Of a stretch of DNA of 64,000 bases, positions 19,052 through 27,174 are shown in pieces; position 1 is the first letter of the stretch; each line of letters starts with the position of its first letter. The stretch lies in NCBI RefSeq assembly GCF_012184425.1, contig NZ_VTOW01000008.1, positions 1 through 64,000 on the forward strand, read 5' to 3'. Both the position numbers and the translations under genes were made by a program. The notes beneath the pieces are model-generated. The model did not search any database. It was not told where the DNA came from and worked only from the letters and a program-made list of their open reading frames with translations. The DNA is from Candidatus Manganitrophus noduliformans. Lineage in GTDB: Bacteria > Nitrospirota > Nitrospiria > SBBL01 > Manganitrophaceae.

Positions 19052-19669
19052 CTAAGGAAGCCAAAACCAGTGCGGCCACCATGGGGCCATTCTCAAATGC
19101 ATGAGCAACTCCGCGCTTATAGGGAGCAATCCCGCAGCCCACAACCGTTTTGCCTCGAACTTGAGTGCGTTCAAGTCCACCTTGATTGAAGACCCATTAC
19201 GATAGCGAGAGGGGATTGGAAGTAGACGCGGTGTCTCTTGACGATATCGGTTAAAAATCTCCGGGAATTTCCTGGCGAGATATTCCTCCTCCGCGTTGAT
19301 CACCCCTTTGGAATAGAAGATCCAGATAAGTAAGATCGTCAGTAATAAAGAGACGCTCTTTAAAAAACATGCCATCGAGAGTGCAAAACAAAGACTCCCA
19401 AGATATAGGGGATTTCGGGTGATGGAATACGGCCCTTCGGTCTGGAGTTCTATATTTTTTCTCCCGCCTACATAGAGGGTTGCCCATAAACGAAAGGTGA
19501 CATAGATATAAAATAAAATCCATGCAAGGCCGTCCATAGCAAGATCGAGGAAGCTGTCTTCTACGATCAACGGCTTGCTAAAAGAGAGCACTGCGCTGAT
19601 GGGCAATAACAATAGGAGACCGATGATCCCTCTACGGTTGAAAGCCAAAGAATCAGTTACTCTATCCAT
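19052..19669 (-). CDS. Isoprenylcysteine carboxyl methyltransferase-like membrane protein
   Basis: The 205-aa product has four to five membrane segments and the ICMT/PEMT-type motif: YSITRNPLYLGSL (R-N-P-x-Y) followed by EEEYLARKFPEIFNRYRQET (E-E-x-x-L, then F-x-x-Y). These proteins bind S-adenosylmethionine at the membrane; bacterial members often methylate lipids or small molecules, or are uncharacterised. AGGAG precedes the ATG. Its last 40 residues (KFEAKRLWAAGLLPISAELL) extend past the usual domain. It lies upstream of czcCBA on the same strand, and such genes often accompany heavy-metal efflux operons. Confidence 0.8.
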   Translation of the reverse strand: MDRVTDSLAFNRRGIIGLLLLLPISAVLSFSKPLIVEDSFLDLAMDGLAWILFYIYVTFRLWATLYVGGRKNIELQTEGPYSITRNPLYLGSLCFALSMACFLKSVSLLLTILLIWIFYSKGVINAEEEYLARKFPEIFNRYRQETPRLLPIPSRYRNGSSIKVDLNALKFEAKRLWAAGLLPISAELLMHLRMAPWWPHWFWLP

Positions 19670-19793
19670 TTTGCTCCTTAAGAAATGGTTAAACCAATGG
19701 GCGATCGGGAAATTGCCATATAGTCGTAGGCGTTTTTTAAAAAGAGAATAAAGTGGTGTGACGGATCAGGGAGTGATTATTGAAATTGGAAGA

Positions 19794-20135
19794 CTAAATT
19801 CGGTAGGTGGAAAGAAGCTGAAAAAGCTTAATTGTACTCGGATGGCTATTGCGCTTCGATTCTTTGCAGAATAAAAAGGAAGTGAGTTGCAACGGGGGTA
19901 AAGGGGATATCTCCATCACAATCATAAAGCCGGAGAGAGTAAGCGATCCCGGTAGGTCATCTGAGAGATAGATGGCCTGATCTGCAGGCGAGGAGATCGA
20001 CTGCTCAACTACTTGATCGGCCTTTCCGGAAATATCGCCGAGAAACCTGAACTCATCAAAAAAACCGATTCCGGAGAGTAAAACCAGGAAGGTTACCATC
20101 AGCAGTGCAATACGTTTTTTTAATCGGTCAGGCAT
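19794..20135 (-). CDS. Small exported protein of unknown function
   Basis: From ATG 20135 (GAGGATTGACG upstream) the 113-aa product has a basic start MPDRLKKR, a hydrophobic segment (IALLMVTFLVLLSGIGFF) and a mature part with no recognisable domain. The start and length recall small proteins that precede RND metal-efflux operons, but the C-terminus here lacks the expected metal ligands. It is co-oriented with the ICMT-like gene and czcCBA, about 120 bp ahead, and may open that operon. Confidence 0.45.
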   Translation of the reverse strand: MPDRLKKRIALLMVTFLVLLSGIGFFDEFRFLGDISGKADQVVEQSISSPADQAIYLSDDLPGSLTLSGFMIVMEISPLPPLQLTSFLFCKESKRNSHPSTIKLFQLLSTYRI

Positions 20136-20324
20136 CGTCAATCCTCAAACAATGCGTTTATAGCTTAAATATTGCGTTCTGTCAAATCAGGAAGCTCCAG
20201 CCGTTTACTGAAACAGCAGAAAGCAATAGAATTGGGAGCCAGCATTGATCGGGGTCTGCGCCATCCTTAGCATATACCTGTGATCGTATTATAGACTGAA
20301 TGGAGTCCAGCGTTTAGTCATCAT

Positions 20325-20433
20325 ATGCTTATCCAGTTGTTTCAGCCGACCACAATATCTTGTGGTCAATGGTAGTTGGGAGGTTTCGGCAGATACCGTC
20401 TATCGCAGCTTGCTTAAACAACCGGATAAGCAT
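20325..20433. repeat. 109-bp element bounded by 18-bp inverted repeats
   Basis: The arms ATGCTTATCCAGTTGTTT (20325-20342) and AAACAACCGGATAAGCAT (20416-20433) are inverted with one mismatch. The interior is about 73 bp and has no gene. It could be a MITE or the paired ends of a deleted IS. It lies in the 500-bp gap between the small exported-protein gene and the first Fur promoter, which otherwise shows nothing. Confidence 0.5.
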
Positions 20434-20636
20434 GAGTCATCAAGACAGCCATTGAAATCTTCATTTCAAAAAATATTCATGGTTAAGATTTTTAATCAGA
20501 CACTGCTTCATTCACATCAAGAGATCGTTTGGTTCGATGGAGATTCCCTAATATTTGCAATATAGAAATTGTACCTTATCTCCCCGGTTTATCCGGTTTC
20601 CCGGTGCTCCCGCCAGCTTTTTAACGAAAAAAGGGC

Positions 20637-20694
20637 TTGACAAAAACAGAAGGACAGGCGTAGTATATTTTAGATATTGAGAATCATTCTCAAT
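20637..20694 (+). promoter_or_regulatory. Promoter with perfect Fur box (iron-regulon module 1)
   Basis: TTGACA at 20637-20642 is followed, after 18 bp, by a weak -10 (TAGTAT 20661-20666). ATTGAGAATCATTCTCAAT at 20676-20694 is a perfect 9-1-9 palindrome matching the Fur consensus. The box covers the presumed transcription start, so iron-loaded Fur would block transcription. The same layout recurs at 31771, 35394 and 39548. Confidence 0.85.
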
Positions 20695-20774
20695 TTTATC
20701 AGTCGGTATTGCAGATTTCGCACGGAGGCTCGAGATTTTAAATCCCACGCCCGGATGCATCGTCGGTCCGGGCG
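20695..20774 (+). ncRNA. Conserved Fur-regulon leader RNA, copy 1 (candidate attenuator)
   Basis: The leader runs from the Fur box to the terminator. It holds GGCT (20727-20730), three bases, GATT (20734-20737), a 3-base loop, AATC (20741-20744), CCAC, and GCC (20749-20751). GATT pairs with AATC and GGC with GCC. The GCC belongs to the 5' arm of the downstream terminator, so the two folds exclude each other. Copies 2 and 3 have GGTT/AACC at the same place, a compensatory change. The role as antiterminator is inferred. Confidence 0.6.
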
Positions 20775-20782
20775 TTTTTTTT
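20748..20782 (+). terminator. Intrinsic terminator in leader copy 1
   Basis: CGCCCGGA (20748-20755) pairs with TCCGGGCG (20767-20774) across an 11-base loop and is followed by eight T. It ends 31 nt before ATG 20814. A terminator so close ahead of a gene points to attenuation rather than simple transcript ending. Confidence 0.85.
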
Positions 20783-20813
20783 GGCGATGGGAGATAGGCG
20801 GGAGACGCTTTTG

Positions 20814-21029
20814 ATGTCCGATCTCCTCCCGGCCTCCTCAATCGGCCCGGGTAGAGGGAGAGAGGACCGGAGGACAGACACCCTATCGAGAAGAAGTCCT
20901 GACCTCGACGCGCCACTGCGTCATAGGACAATGCCGCTGCGGGGCCTATCACATTCGAATCGATGCCGTGACGCTGTATCTCACCGCCCCGGCGCCGCAG
21001 ATGGCCCTTGTGCCGGGGAAGGAAGGTAA
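20814..21029 (+). pseudogene. Small Cys-rich reading frame after leader 1, frameshifted
   Basis: The other leaders place their gene 31-34 nt after the terminator, which points here to ATG 20814 (MSDLLPASSIGPG...). That frame soon becomes arginine-rich and unlikely. The +1 frame over 20860-21015 looks protein-like: YREEVLTSTRHC, VIGQCRCGAYHIRIDAV, and LYLTAPAPQMALVPG. Joining the two needs one shift forward near 20855 and one back near 21015, giving roughly 70 aa with a C-x4-C-x-C cluster that could bind iron or an Fe-S centre. No family was recognised. Confidence 0.4.
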
Positions 21030-21112
21030 GAGGGACTCGCGTCCGGCCTGTCGCATGTCCTTTCTGGGTGGTGGAAAGTATTCCGAATCGGGATCGGAAA
21101 CAGGAGGAGAAA

Positions 21113-22812
21113 ATGAAGACCTTTTTTCTCTATTCATGGCGTTTTTATTCGTCGCGCTTCCGTGGACCTTCGCGGAGGGGAAGTCCGGGGAGAAGACCGG
21201 TTTTCTTCTGGTGGCCCCCGACCGGGGCTTCTTGGGAAACCGCGAGATTGAGGCGCTCTTTGGAGCGTTCAAGAAGAGCTATCCATCAGCCCTCGCCTTG
21301 GCAGGCCGGGATTACAACGGGATCGAAAGCGGGTATTCGGCTTATCTGAAGCGGGCGGTCGATGAACTGAAAGAGGTCGGAGTGACTAAGATCGTCGCTA
21401 TCCCCCTCTTCTTTTCCCCCGCCGACCCGATCTTCCAAAAGGTGGTGCCGCACCTTCCGGCCTATGCCTCAGGCAGGGCGATCCGCTGGGCCGCCCCGAT
21501 GCGGGAGAGCCCTCTGACGGCGCAGATCCTCCTTGACCGGATCGAGCGCCTGAGCCGGAATCCGGAAGAGGAACGTCTGGTGGGTCGTTGGGATCGGGGG
21601 GATGGACGAGAAAAGCGAGCACTCCCTCCGCGCCGATCTGGTGCGTCTGGTCGACTATGTAAAGCGGTACCGGTCCTTTAAAGAAACCCAGGTCGGGGTC
21701 TACTACGACCGGGATGCGGAAGCGGGATTGCGGGAGAAGAAGAACAAAGAGGTCGATGACCTGATCATCCGGACGGCGGCCAAGAAAGGGAAGACGATTG
21801 TGGTCCCCTTTTTGATCGGCCCGAAATTCGACAGCCACATGTCGCTCACCCGATGGCTCGGCGAGAAAGTCAAAGAGCTGGACGTCGCATACGACGGGGA
21901 GGAGATCCTCCCTCATCCGAATGTGCTTCTATGGCTGAAAAAAACCGCCAACGCCTACCTTCCCGCCTCCCTACCGGCGTGGTCATCATGCCGCATGGGG
22001 CGACCCAGCCCTGGAACTATGCGGTGGAAGCGGCAATCGCTCCTTAAAGAGGCGCTACCGGATCGAGATGGCCTATGGGATGGGGGATCCTCTCACCATT
22101 CAGCAGGCGATCTCGCGGTTGGAGGATCAGGGGGTCCGGCAGATTGTCTTTGTCCGGATGTATGGTCTCTCCGATCAGATAACGGAGATCACCGACTACA
22201 TCCTCGGCCTCTCCGAGCGCCCACCGACCCACGGGGAGGATCACGATGCCCCACCGCCTCCTCAAATCCGGAGCGCGGCGCGCTTTTCCACCTTCGGCGG
22301 CTATGAAGAAGACTTAGCGCTCACCGAGATCCTGCATGAATGGATCATGGAGATCAGCCGCCGGAGAGACGGTCATTCTGGTGGCCCACGGCGCGGGGGA
22401 CGATGAAACCGATGCGCGGTGGCTTGTGGCGATGAACCGCCAGATCGGGCAGCTTCAATCCGATCCGCATTGCAAGAAGCTCCGGGCCCTTCTGGCGGCG
22501 ACCGTCCGCGAGGACTGGCCGGAGAAGCGGGAGAAAGCGGTGGCGCAGCTGAAGGAGAAGATCGAAGAATGGAAGCAGAGCGGGCGGGTCGTGCTGATCT
22601 CCCATCGCCTTCGCGGCGCCGGTCCTTACCGGGGGCTTCTGGAGAAGGCCGGGCTTAAGGAAGGGGAAGATTATCAGATGAACCGCGCGGCCTTCGCCCC
22701 CCATCCGGTCCTCACCCGGTGGCTTCAGAGGGGAATCGAGCGGAAAATCCGGGCAATGAGCAATCAAATATCATCAATGGTTGCCGATAGAGAGGCTTCT
22801 GAGAAAGAGTAG
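21113..22812 (+). pseudogene. Exported protein with four tandem CbiX/SirB-like chelatase modules, frameshifted
   Basis: CbiX/SirB insert Co or Fe into sirohydrochlorin. ATG 21113 (GGAGGAGAAA upstream) begins MKTFF; one missing T in a T6 run separates it from the rest of a signal peptide (FLFVALPWTFAEG). Four modules follow in changing frames: TGFLLVAPDRG...KIVAIPLFFSP (21200-21560); MDEKSEHSLRADL...TIVVPFLIGPK (21600-21960); GVVIMPHGATQPW...QIVFVRMYGL (21975-22340); TVILVAHGAGDD...RVVLISHRL (22370-22790). The VxxHG starts of modules three and four match the CbiX opening. At least four single-base breaks occur. An exported tandem form may act on periplasmic tetrapyrroles or metals; this is inference. 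It lies under a Fur promoter. Confidence 0.65.
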
Positions 22813-22877
22813 CCGGTGGAAAAGAAAATTCTCTCGATCGGTCACGGAGTTCGGGAGGAAGATGATTGCGGAATCGA

Positions 22878-23222
22878 ATGCGGGAAGCAGAGACGCGGGG
22901 GAGATCGAAGGAAGGGCGGTTTGATCAGTCTGCGGAAGAGAAGGCTCTGAAGCTGGTGAGTGAGCAGCTCCGGCGGCTGCGCTCGCGGCGGGGGCTGACC
23001 CAGTCGGAGATGGAGGAGATCGGAGTCAGCTATAAGTATTACCAGCGGATCGAGGCCGGGAAGGCGAACATCACGGTCAAGACGCTGGTGCGGGTCATGA
23101 CGGCGCTGGGGTTTGAATTCTTCGGTTTTTGCAGCCGGCAGAAACTGAAGAGAAAAAAGGATGCAGGAGGAAATAAAGATGAAGGACGTCGTCGGGATTC
23201 TGAAGGGGAGGGAGGGAACTGA
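22878..23222 (+). CDS. XRE-family helix-turn-helix regulator
   Basis: About 114 aa from ATG 22878. Residues about 20-80 form a Cro/C1-type HTH: LVSEQLRRLRSRRGLTQSEM, then EEIGVSYKYYQRIEAGKANI, then TVKTLVRVMTALG. The C-terminal tail is basic and low-complexity (KRKKDAGGNKDEGRRR), which could be real or read-through. It follows the CbiX-like gene closely and overlaps the start of the next gene by about 44 bp. The ligand and target are unknown. The short frame just before it (MEKKILSIGHGVREED at 22817) echoes a CbiX opening and may be a relic. Confidence 0.75.
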   Translation: MREAETRGRSKEGRFDQSAEEKALKLVSEQLRRLRSRRGLTQSEMEEIGVSYKYYQRIEAGKANITVKTLVRVMTALGFEFFGFCSRQKLKRKKDAGGNKDEGRRRDSEGEGGN

Positions 23223-23514
23223 AAGAGTGGAGATCTTGCTGAGCCGGGGGGAGGAAAATGAGGGGAAGTTTTACCTTCGCTTCCTCTCCTGGGGGGAAGG
23301 GATCGGCTGGTATCCTCAGAAGACGATTCGACTCGATTCCCGACAGCTCCATACCCTTCGGATCGTCTTGAAGAGGGCAGAGAAGCTGCTTGAGCCCAAA
23401 AGGATAGCGAAGAAGCAGACCAGAGGGAAGGTCCTTCCTTTTCCTCTGGTCCGATTCGAGAGGGAACGGCACCGGGAGGGGGAGAGCGCGACTACCCCGC
23501 CTGTTTTGATCTGA
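23179..23514 (+). CDS. Small protein of unknown function, possibly nucleic-acid binding
   Basis: Start ATG 23179 has AGGAGGAAATAA directly upstream. The 111-aa product begins MKDVVGILKGREGTERVEIL with LRFLSWGEGIGWYPQKTIRL and a helix RQLHTLRIVLKRAEKLLEPK. The beta-strand and helix order with aromatic and basic residues recalls PC4-like single-strand DNA-binding proteins, but the match is weak. The tail is basic. It overlaps the XRE gene, so the two may form a regulatory pair. Its end overlaps the convergent ferritin-like gene by about 23 bp. Confidence 0.5.
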   Translation: MKDVVGILKGREGTERVEILLSRGEENEGKFYLRFLSWGEGIGWYPQKTIRLDSRQLHTLRIVLKRAEKLLEPKRIAKKQTRGKVLPFPLVRFERERHREGESATTPPVLI

Positions 23515-23956
23515 CCTCTCGGGCGGAGGCGGGGATCTGGAGGGCCTTCATGCCGAGCATCTTCTCGATCTCAGTCAGATGAAGGTATTCGTCCTGGGCC
23601 AAATGTTCCAGCATGACGCGCAGGGGAATGTCGTCAGAGACGAGAGAAACGCCCTCTTTGTAGGTCTCAAGGGCGGTCGTCTCCACCTCCAGGCCGAGGC
23701 GGAGCATCTCGTTGAGGTCGGCCGACTGCCGGATCGTCGCCGGCTCCACCGTGGGGACGGCACCGAGCGCGACGATATACTCCCCGATCTCCCGGGCATG
23801 CCGGAAGGAGGATTCGCTCATCTTTCTGAAGAGGCTTGAATGCACTTCCCGGTGGACACCTTGGACCAGCAGGGAATGCTGTTGATACATGATCGCGGAG
23901 GCATATTCCAAACTGACGGCTCTGTTGAGAAGATCGATGACGGCTTGTCTGTTCAT
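23492..23956 (-). CDS. Ferritin-like (bacterioferritin-type) protein
   Basis: The 154-aa product is all-helical and bundle-like: LLNRAVSLEYASAIMYQQHS (helix A with Glu and Tyr), SESSFRHAREIGEYIVALGA (helix B with His), GLEVETTALETYKEGVSLV (helix C with Glu), LEHLAQDEYLHLTEIEKML (helix D with E-x-x-H-like ligands). The spacing fits a ferritin-like di-iron bundle. The helix-B Glu sits at an unusual place (ESSFRHA rather than ExxH), so ferroxidase activity is uncertain. It is the only minus-strand gene within the 20.6-54 kb iron region and splits two plus-strand blocks; it probably stores iron. Confidence 0.75.
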   Translation of the reverse strand: MNRQAVIDLLNRAVSLEYASAIMYQQHSLLVQGVHREVHSSLFRKMSESSFRHAREIGEYIVALGAVPTVEPATIRQSADLNEMLRLGLEVETTALETYKEGVSLVSDDIPLRVMLEHLAQDEYLHLTEIEKMLGMKALQIPASAREVRSKQAG

Positions 23957-24074
23957 GGTCGTTTTCCTCCTTTTTGGGGAATGATTGTTTTACGGAATCC
24001 ATAGAGTTGTTTAACAGATTTGGCATCAGGGCGGCAACCCACTTTGAGGTGGGTGTGGGAACGACGGAGGGGAT

Positions 24075-24344
24075 ATGGAACAGGAGACGATCGGGGCGTT
24101 GGAAAACAGGAAGCTGCTTCCACTCTCTCTTCTCTGGAAGGCGACCCTCTGGCTGGAGGGGCAGTACCGGCAGGAGGCGAGGCCGACGCTCCCCCTCCTG
24201 ATCGCGCAGCACTACGGGCTGATGGCGGCCCATCCGGAGGCCAGGGAGGATCCACATTTCGTCGAACTTTTGATGGGACATTTCCGTCACTGGGAAGGAT
24301 TGGGAAGAAGCAAACGGATCGAATCGGAAGGGAGGTTTTCATGA
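24075..24344 (+). CDS. Small protein of unknown function (paralogue of the 28328 product)
   Basis: The 89-aa product has the core LSLLWKATLWLEGQYRQEA, then LIAQHYGLMAAHPEA and EDPHFVELLMGHFRHWEGLG. The product at 28328 repeats this pattern closely (LSTLWKAALWLEKRYREEA, LIAQHYEVM, EDPHLIELL, YWAGLEKERESEG). No signal peptide and no known domain were seen; it looks helical and cytosolic. Its stop overlaps the next ATG (24341). Both copies sit just ahead of envelope-transport genes in the Fur-linked region, so a conserved accessory role is likely but unknown. Confidence 0.6.
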   Translation: MEQETIGALENRKLLPLSLLWKATLWLEGQYRQEARPTLPLLIAQHYGLMAAHPEAREDPHFVELLMGHFRHWEGLGRSKRIESEGRFS

Positions 24345-24537
24345 AAAACGGATCGGGTCATCAGACGGTAACCCTGGCCAAATCGGAATTCAGTGTGATC
24401 GAGCGCTGCAGGTGCGAAGGCTATCATGTCAGTCTTAGGAAGATCATGCTCCATTTCAACAGGGAGGAGTATGTTTCCCTGGCCGATCTTTTCCGGGAGG
24501 AAACCTCTTTCCCTTCCAGAAGGAGAAGGAGCGCTGA
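24341..24537 (+). CDS. Small hypothetical protein, 3' end uncertain
   Basis: ATG 24341 overlaps the previous stop and opens MKNGSGHQTVTLAKSEFSVI, then ERCRCEGYHVSLRKIMLHFN and EEYVSLADLFREE. The open frame then runs into the damaged 5' end of the receptor gene without a stop; a TGA overlapping ATG 24536 in the next frame is the likely true end, implying a one-base shift. C-x-C near residue 23 may bind metal. No family was recognised. Confidence 0.45.
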
Positions 24538-26495
24538 TGCGGTGTGGTCTGCTGGTGGTTGTCTAGGTCATCGTCGTGGGAGTCTCCGTTGCGGCGGCCC
24601 GGGAGCAATCAGAGGGGAGAGATACCGGCGGCTCGGTCCCAGGCTGGAAATGGAAGAGGTGGTCGTCACCGAGACCCGGACGGAGAAAAAGCTGCTGGAG
24701 GCGCCGGTGAAGACGGAGGTCGTCACCCGGGAAGAGATCGAGCGGACCCAATGCCTGGGATCTCAAGGAGGCGCTGGAGATGTCCCGGGGCTGATCCTGC
24801 GCGAGATCCACGGCAAGCAGGGGCAGGCGGTCTGGATGCAGGGGTTCGACGCCGACCGGGTCCTTATCCTGCTCAATGACGAGCGGCTGACCGCCACCAC
24901 TGGATCGTCCGTCGACCTCACCCCAGATCGGCGCCGCCGACATTGAGCGGATCGAAATCGTCAAAGAGGCGACCTCCGCCCTCTACGGGAGCGAGGCATG
25001 GGAGGGGTGATTAACGTCATCACGCGGGAGCCGAAAGAGTCTTTTTCCTTCACCTTGGAGATGGATGCCGGAAACTACGGGAGTAAAAACCTTGGTGACG
25101 CGGAGCTGGGCGGGCGACTGGGGGCGGCCCATACCCTGGCCGATCTTTCACTGAAGCGTCCACGCTGGAATCCCAAGCTGACCTCCGACCTGAGGCGGTC
25201 CGAAGGCTTCGACTTAGACAAGTTAAACAGGAGGTCGATCCAGACCGACGGGGATGAGGGCCTGCGGTGGAATCTCGACCCCCTATTCGCCCTGACGCCG
25301 CCCGGCGGGGGGAAGATTCTCCTCTCCCCCCGCTACTACAAAGAGGACAAAGAGCACCTCTTCTCCACCAACGTCCCCGGCCTGGGGCAAAGCCCCGGGA
25401 AGTTTGCCGAAGAGGTCGGCAAATGGCACATCACCCTCGGCGGGAAAATGCCGTTAGAGGAGGGATCGCGTCTCTCCGGAACCGTTGCCTATGAGCAGCT
25501 TTTGGATATCAGCTCCAGCTCCCAGGATATCCCTTGCCTCCCCCAACTCGATCAGAAGAGGACTGCGGTGATTGAACTCTCAAAGGGGGAGGTCCAGTGG
25601 CACATTCCAATGAGGGAGCGCCATCTCTTCATGGCAGGGGCGGTCGCGGGCCGGGAGACCTTGACGCAGGAGCAGGTCAGCAACGAAGCCTCCGGGGTTA
25701 TTAAGGTTCAGGAGATGACCCCCGGCGCTGGGCGGCGGAACTACGAAGCGTATCTTCAAGACGACATCTTCCTGGCTTCCCGGCTTGAACTTCTCCCCGG
25801 AATCCGCTATCAGGTTGACAGCGACTTCGGCCTCTTCGTCGCCCCTAGGATCAACCTGATGGCCAAGGCCGCTTCCAGTGTTAATCTCCGTTTGGGATAT
25901 GGAAAGAGATACCGTGTTCCCAATTTAAGAGAGCGTTTTTCTTCTTTGACCACAGCGCCCTCGGTTATCAGGTGCTCGGAAATCCCGATCTCACGCCGGA
26001 GTCTTCCGGCAGCTTCCAGGCCGGGATTGAGACATGAGAACGTGGCGACCGGCCTTCAGATCTTTGAGTTCCGGAATGTCAACCTGGCGGTCACCCAGGG
26101 TGGCGGAGGTGTCGGCCTCTCTCTCCTTCCTGCGCCTATATACCTTCAAAGCCGGCTATACCTACCTCTGGGCGAAAGACACCGACCTCGACAAATGGCT
26201 CCCCCAGCGTCCCCGGCACCAGATCAAGGGGGGCCTCGATATCGCGAAGCCGCGTCATGACCCTCCGTGCGGTGCATGAGAGCAAGTCCTTTGTCGATGT
26301 TCAGAACGAGGCGACCTCTCTCGGTTGGACCACGCTCGATGTCAAAGTTAACCAGGAGGTCGGAAAGCATACGACCCTCTTTGCCGGGATCGACAATGTG
26401 ACCGATCTCCACCGGACCCGAACCGGTCCGATTTCGGCGACCTCCGGCCGGTGATCCCGCAGTTTGTGTACGCGGGGGTGAGGGTGAGTATATAA
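24536..26495 (+). pseudogene. TonB-dependent outer-membrane receptor, multiply frameshifted
   Basis: The plug domain is clear: LEMEEVVVTETRTEKKLLEA (TonB box-like start), VKTEVVTREEIERT, GLILREIHGKQGQAVWMQGF, DRVLILLNDERLT, and ADIERIEIVKEATSALYGSE followed by MGGVINVITREP. The barrel follows (MTPGAGRRNYEAYLQDDIFL, LELLPGIRYQ, LRLGYGKRYRVPNLRERF) and ends near 26495 with FVYAGVRVSI. A stop near 24567 lies in the signal peptide, and paired +1/-1 shifts occur near 24752 and 24790, with others near 24925, 24998 and 25960-26260. Next to a HmuY-like gene, haem or a related tetrapyrrole is the likely substrate. Confidence 0.8.
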
Positions 26496-26543
26496 AAACG
26501 CAACCGGGCCCCCTGGAGGGACCAAAAGAAAGGAGCGACGAAA

Positions 26544-27047
26544 ATGAATTTTCTGAGGCGTTTTCTGATTTCACCCTCTCTCCCGCCGGTACCGATCGCG
26601 GCGGCCCTTTTTTGCTTCGCCCTGGCGTGGGCCGGTTGCCGCCGTCAGGACAATACGACCTCTGCCAGCAGTCCGGCCGAGAAGGTTTCTGTGGCACTGA
26701 AAGAATGGAGCGTGATGCCGGACAGGGCGACCCTCGCCGCCGGCGGCAGGGTCCTATTCAAGGCGAAGAATACCGGCACGGTCGCCCATGAGCTGGTGAT
26801 CCTCAAGACCGACCGCCCCGCCAACGCCCTCACGGTGAAGGAAGGAATGGTAAGAGAAGAGGCGGCGGGGAAAGTGGTCGGGGAGGTCGAGGAGTTTGCC
26901 CCGGGCCTGGAGAAGGAGATGACCCTTGATCTTTCGGCCGGCGCCTATGTTCTCTTCTGCAATGTTCTGGAGGGTGGCCAGGCCGAGGGCCACTACCAGA
27001 AGGGGATGCGGGCCGCCTTCATGGTGGGGCCGGTCTCCAAGCGGTGA
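26544..27047 (+). CDS. Cupredoxin-fold copper lipoprotein
   Basis: The 167-aa product has a signal with a lipobox-like AWAGC (Cys32), so it is probably a lipoprotein. The mature domain is plastocyanin-like, with His82 (TVAHELVIL), Cys139 (YVLFCNV), His150 and Met155 (GHYQKGM). These form a complete type-1 copper site, usually used for one-electron transfer. AAAGGAG precedes the ATG. It lies intact between a broken receptor and a broken HmuY gene. A decayed relative lies at 38985. It may reduce or oxidise iron or haem iron during uptake; that role is inference from context. Confidence 0.8.
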   Translation: MNFLRRFLISPSLPPVPIAAALFCFALAWAGCRRQDNTTSASSPAEKVSVALKEWSVMPDRATLAAGGRVLFKAKNTGTVAHELVILKTDRPANALTVKEGMVREEAAGKVVGEVEEFAPGLEKEMTLDLSAGAYVLFCNVLEGGQAEGHYQKGMRAAFMVGPVSKR

Positions 27048-27174
27048 ACCGGAAGGCCCTAAGATCTATAACCTTCGCCCCCGGTTTTATTTATTCAGTG
27101 GCGCTCGGGTGGTTCGAACAAAACAGTTAACCTCAATCCAGCGCCCCAGGAGGCCAAAAGAAAGGAGTCGGGAG

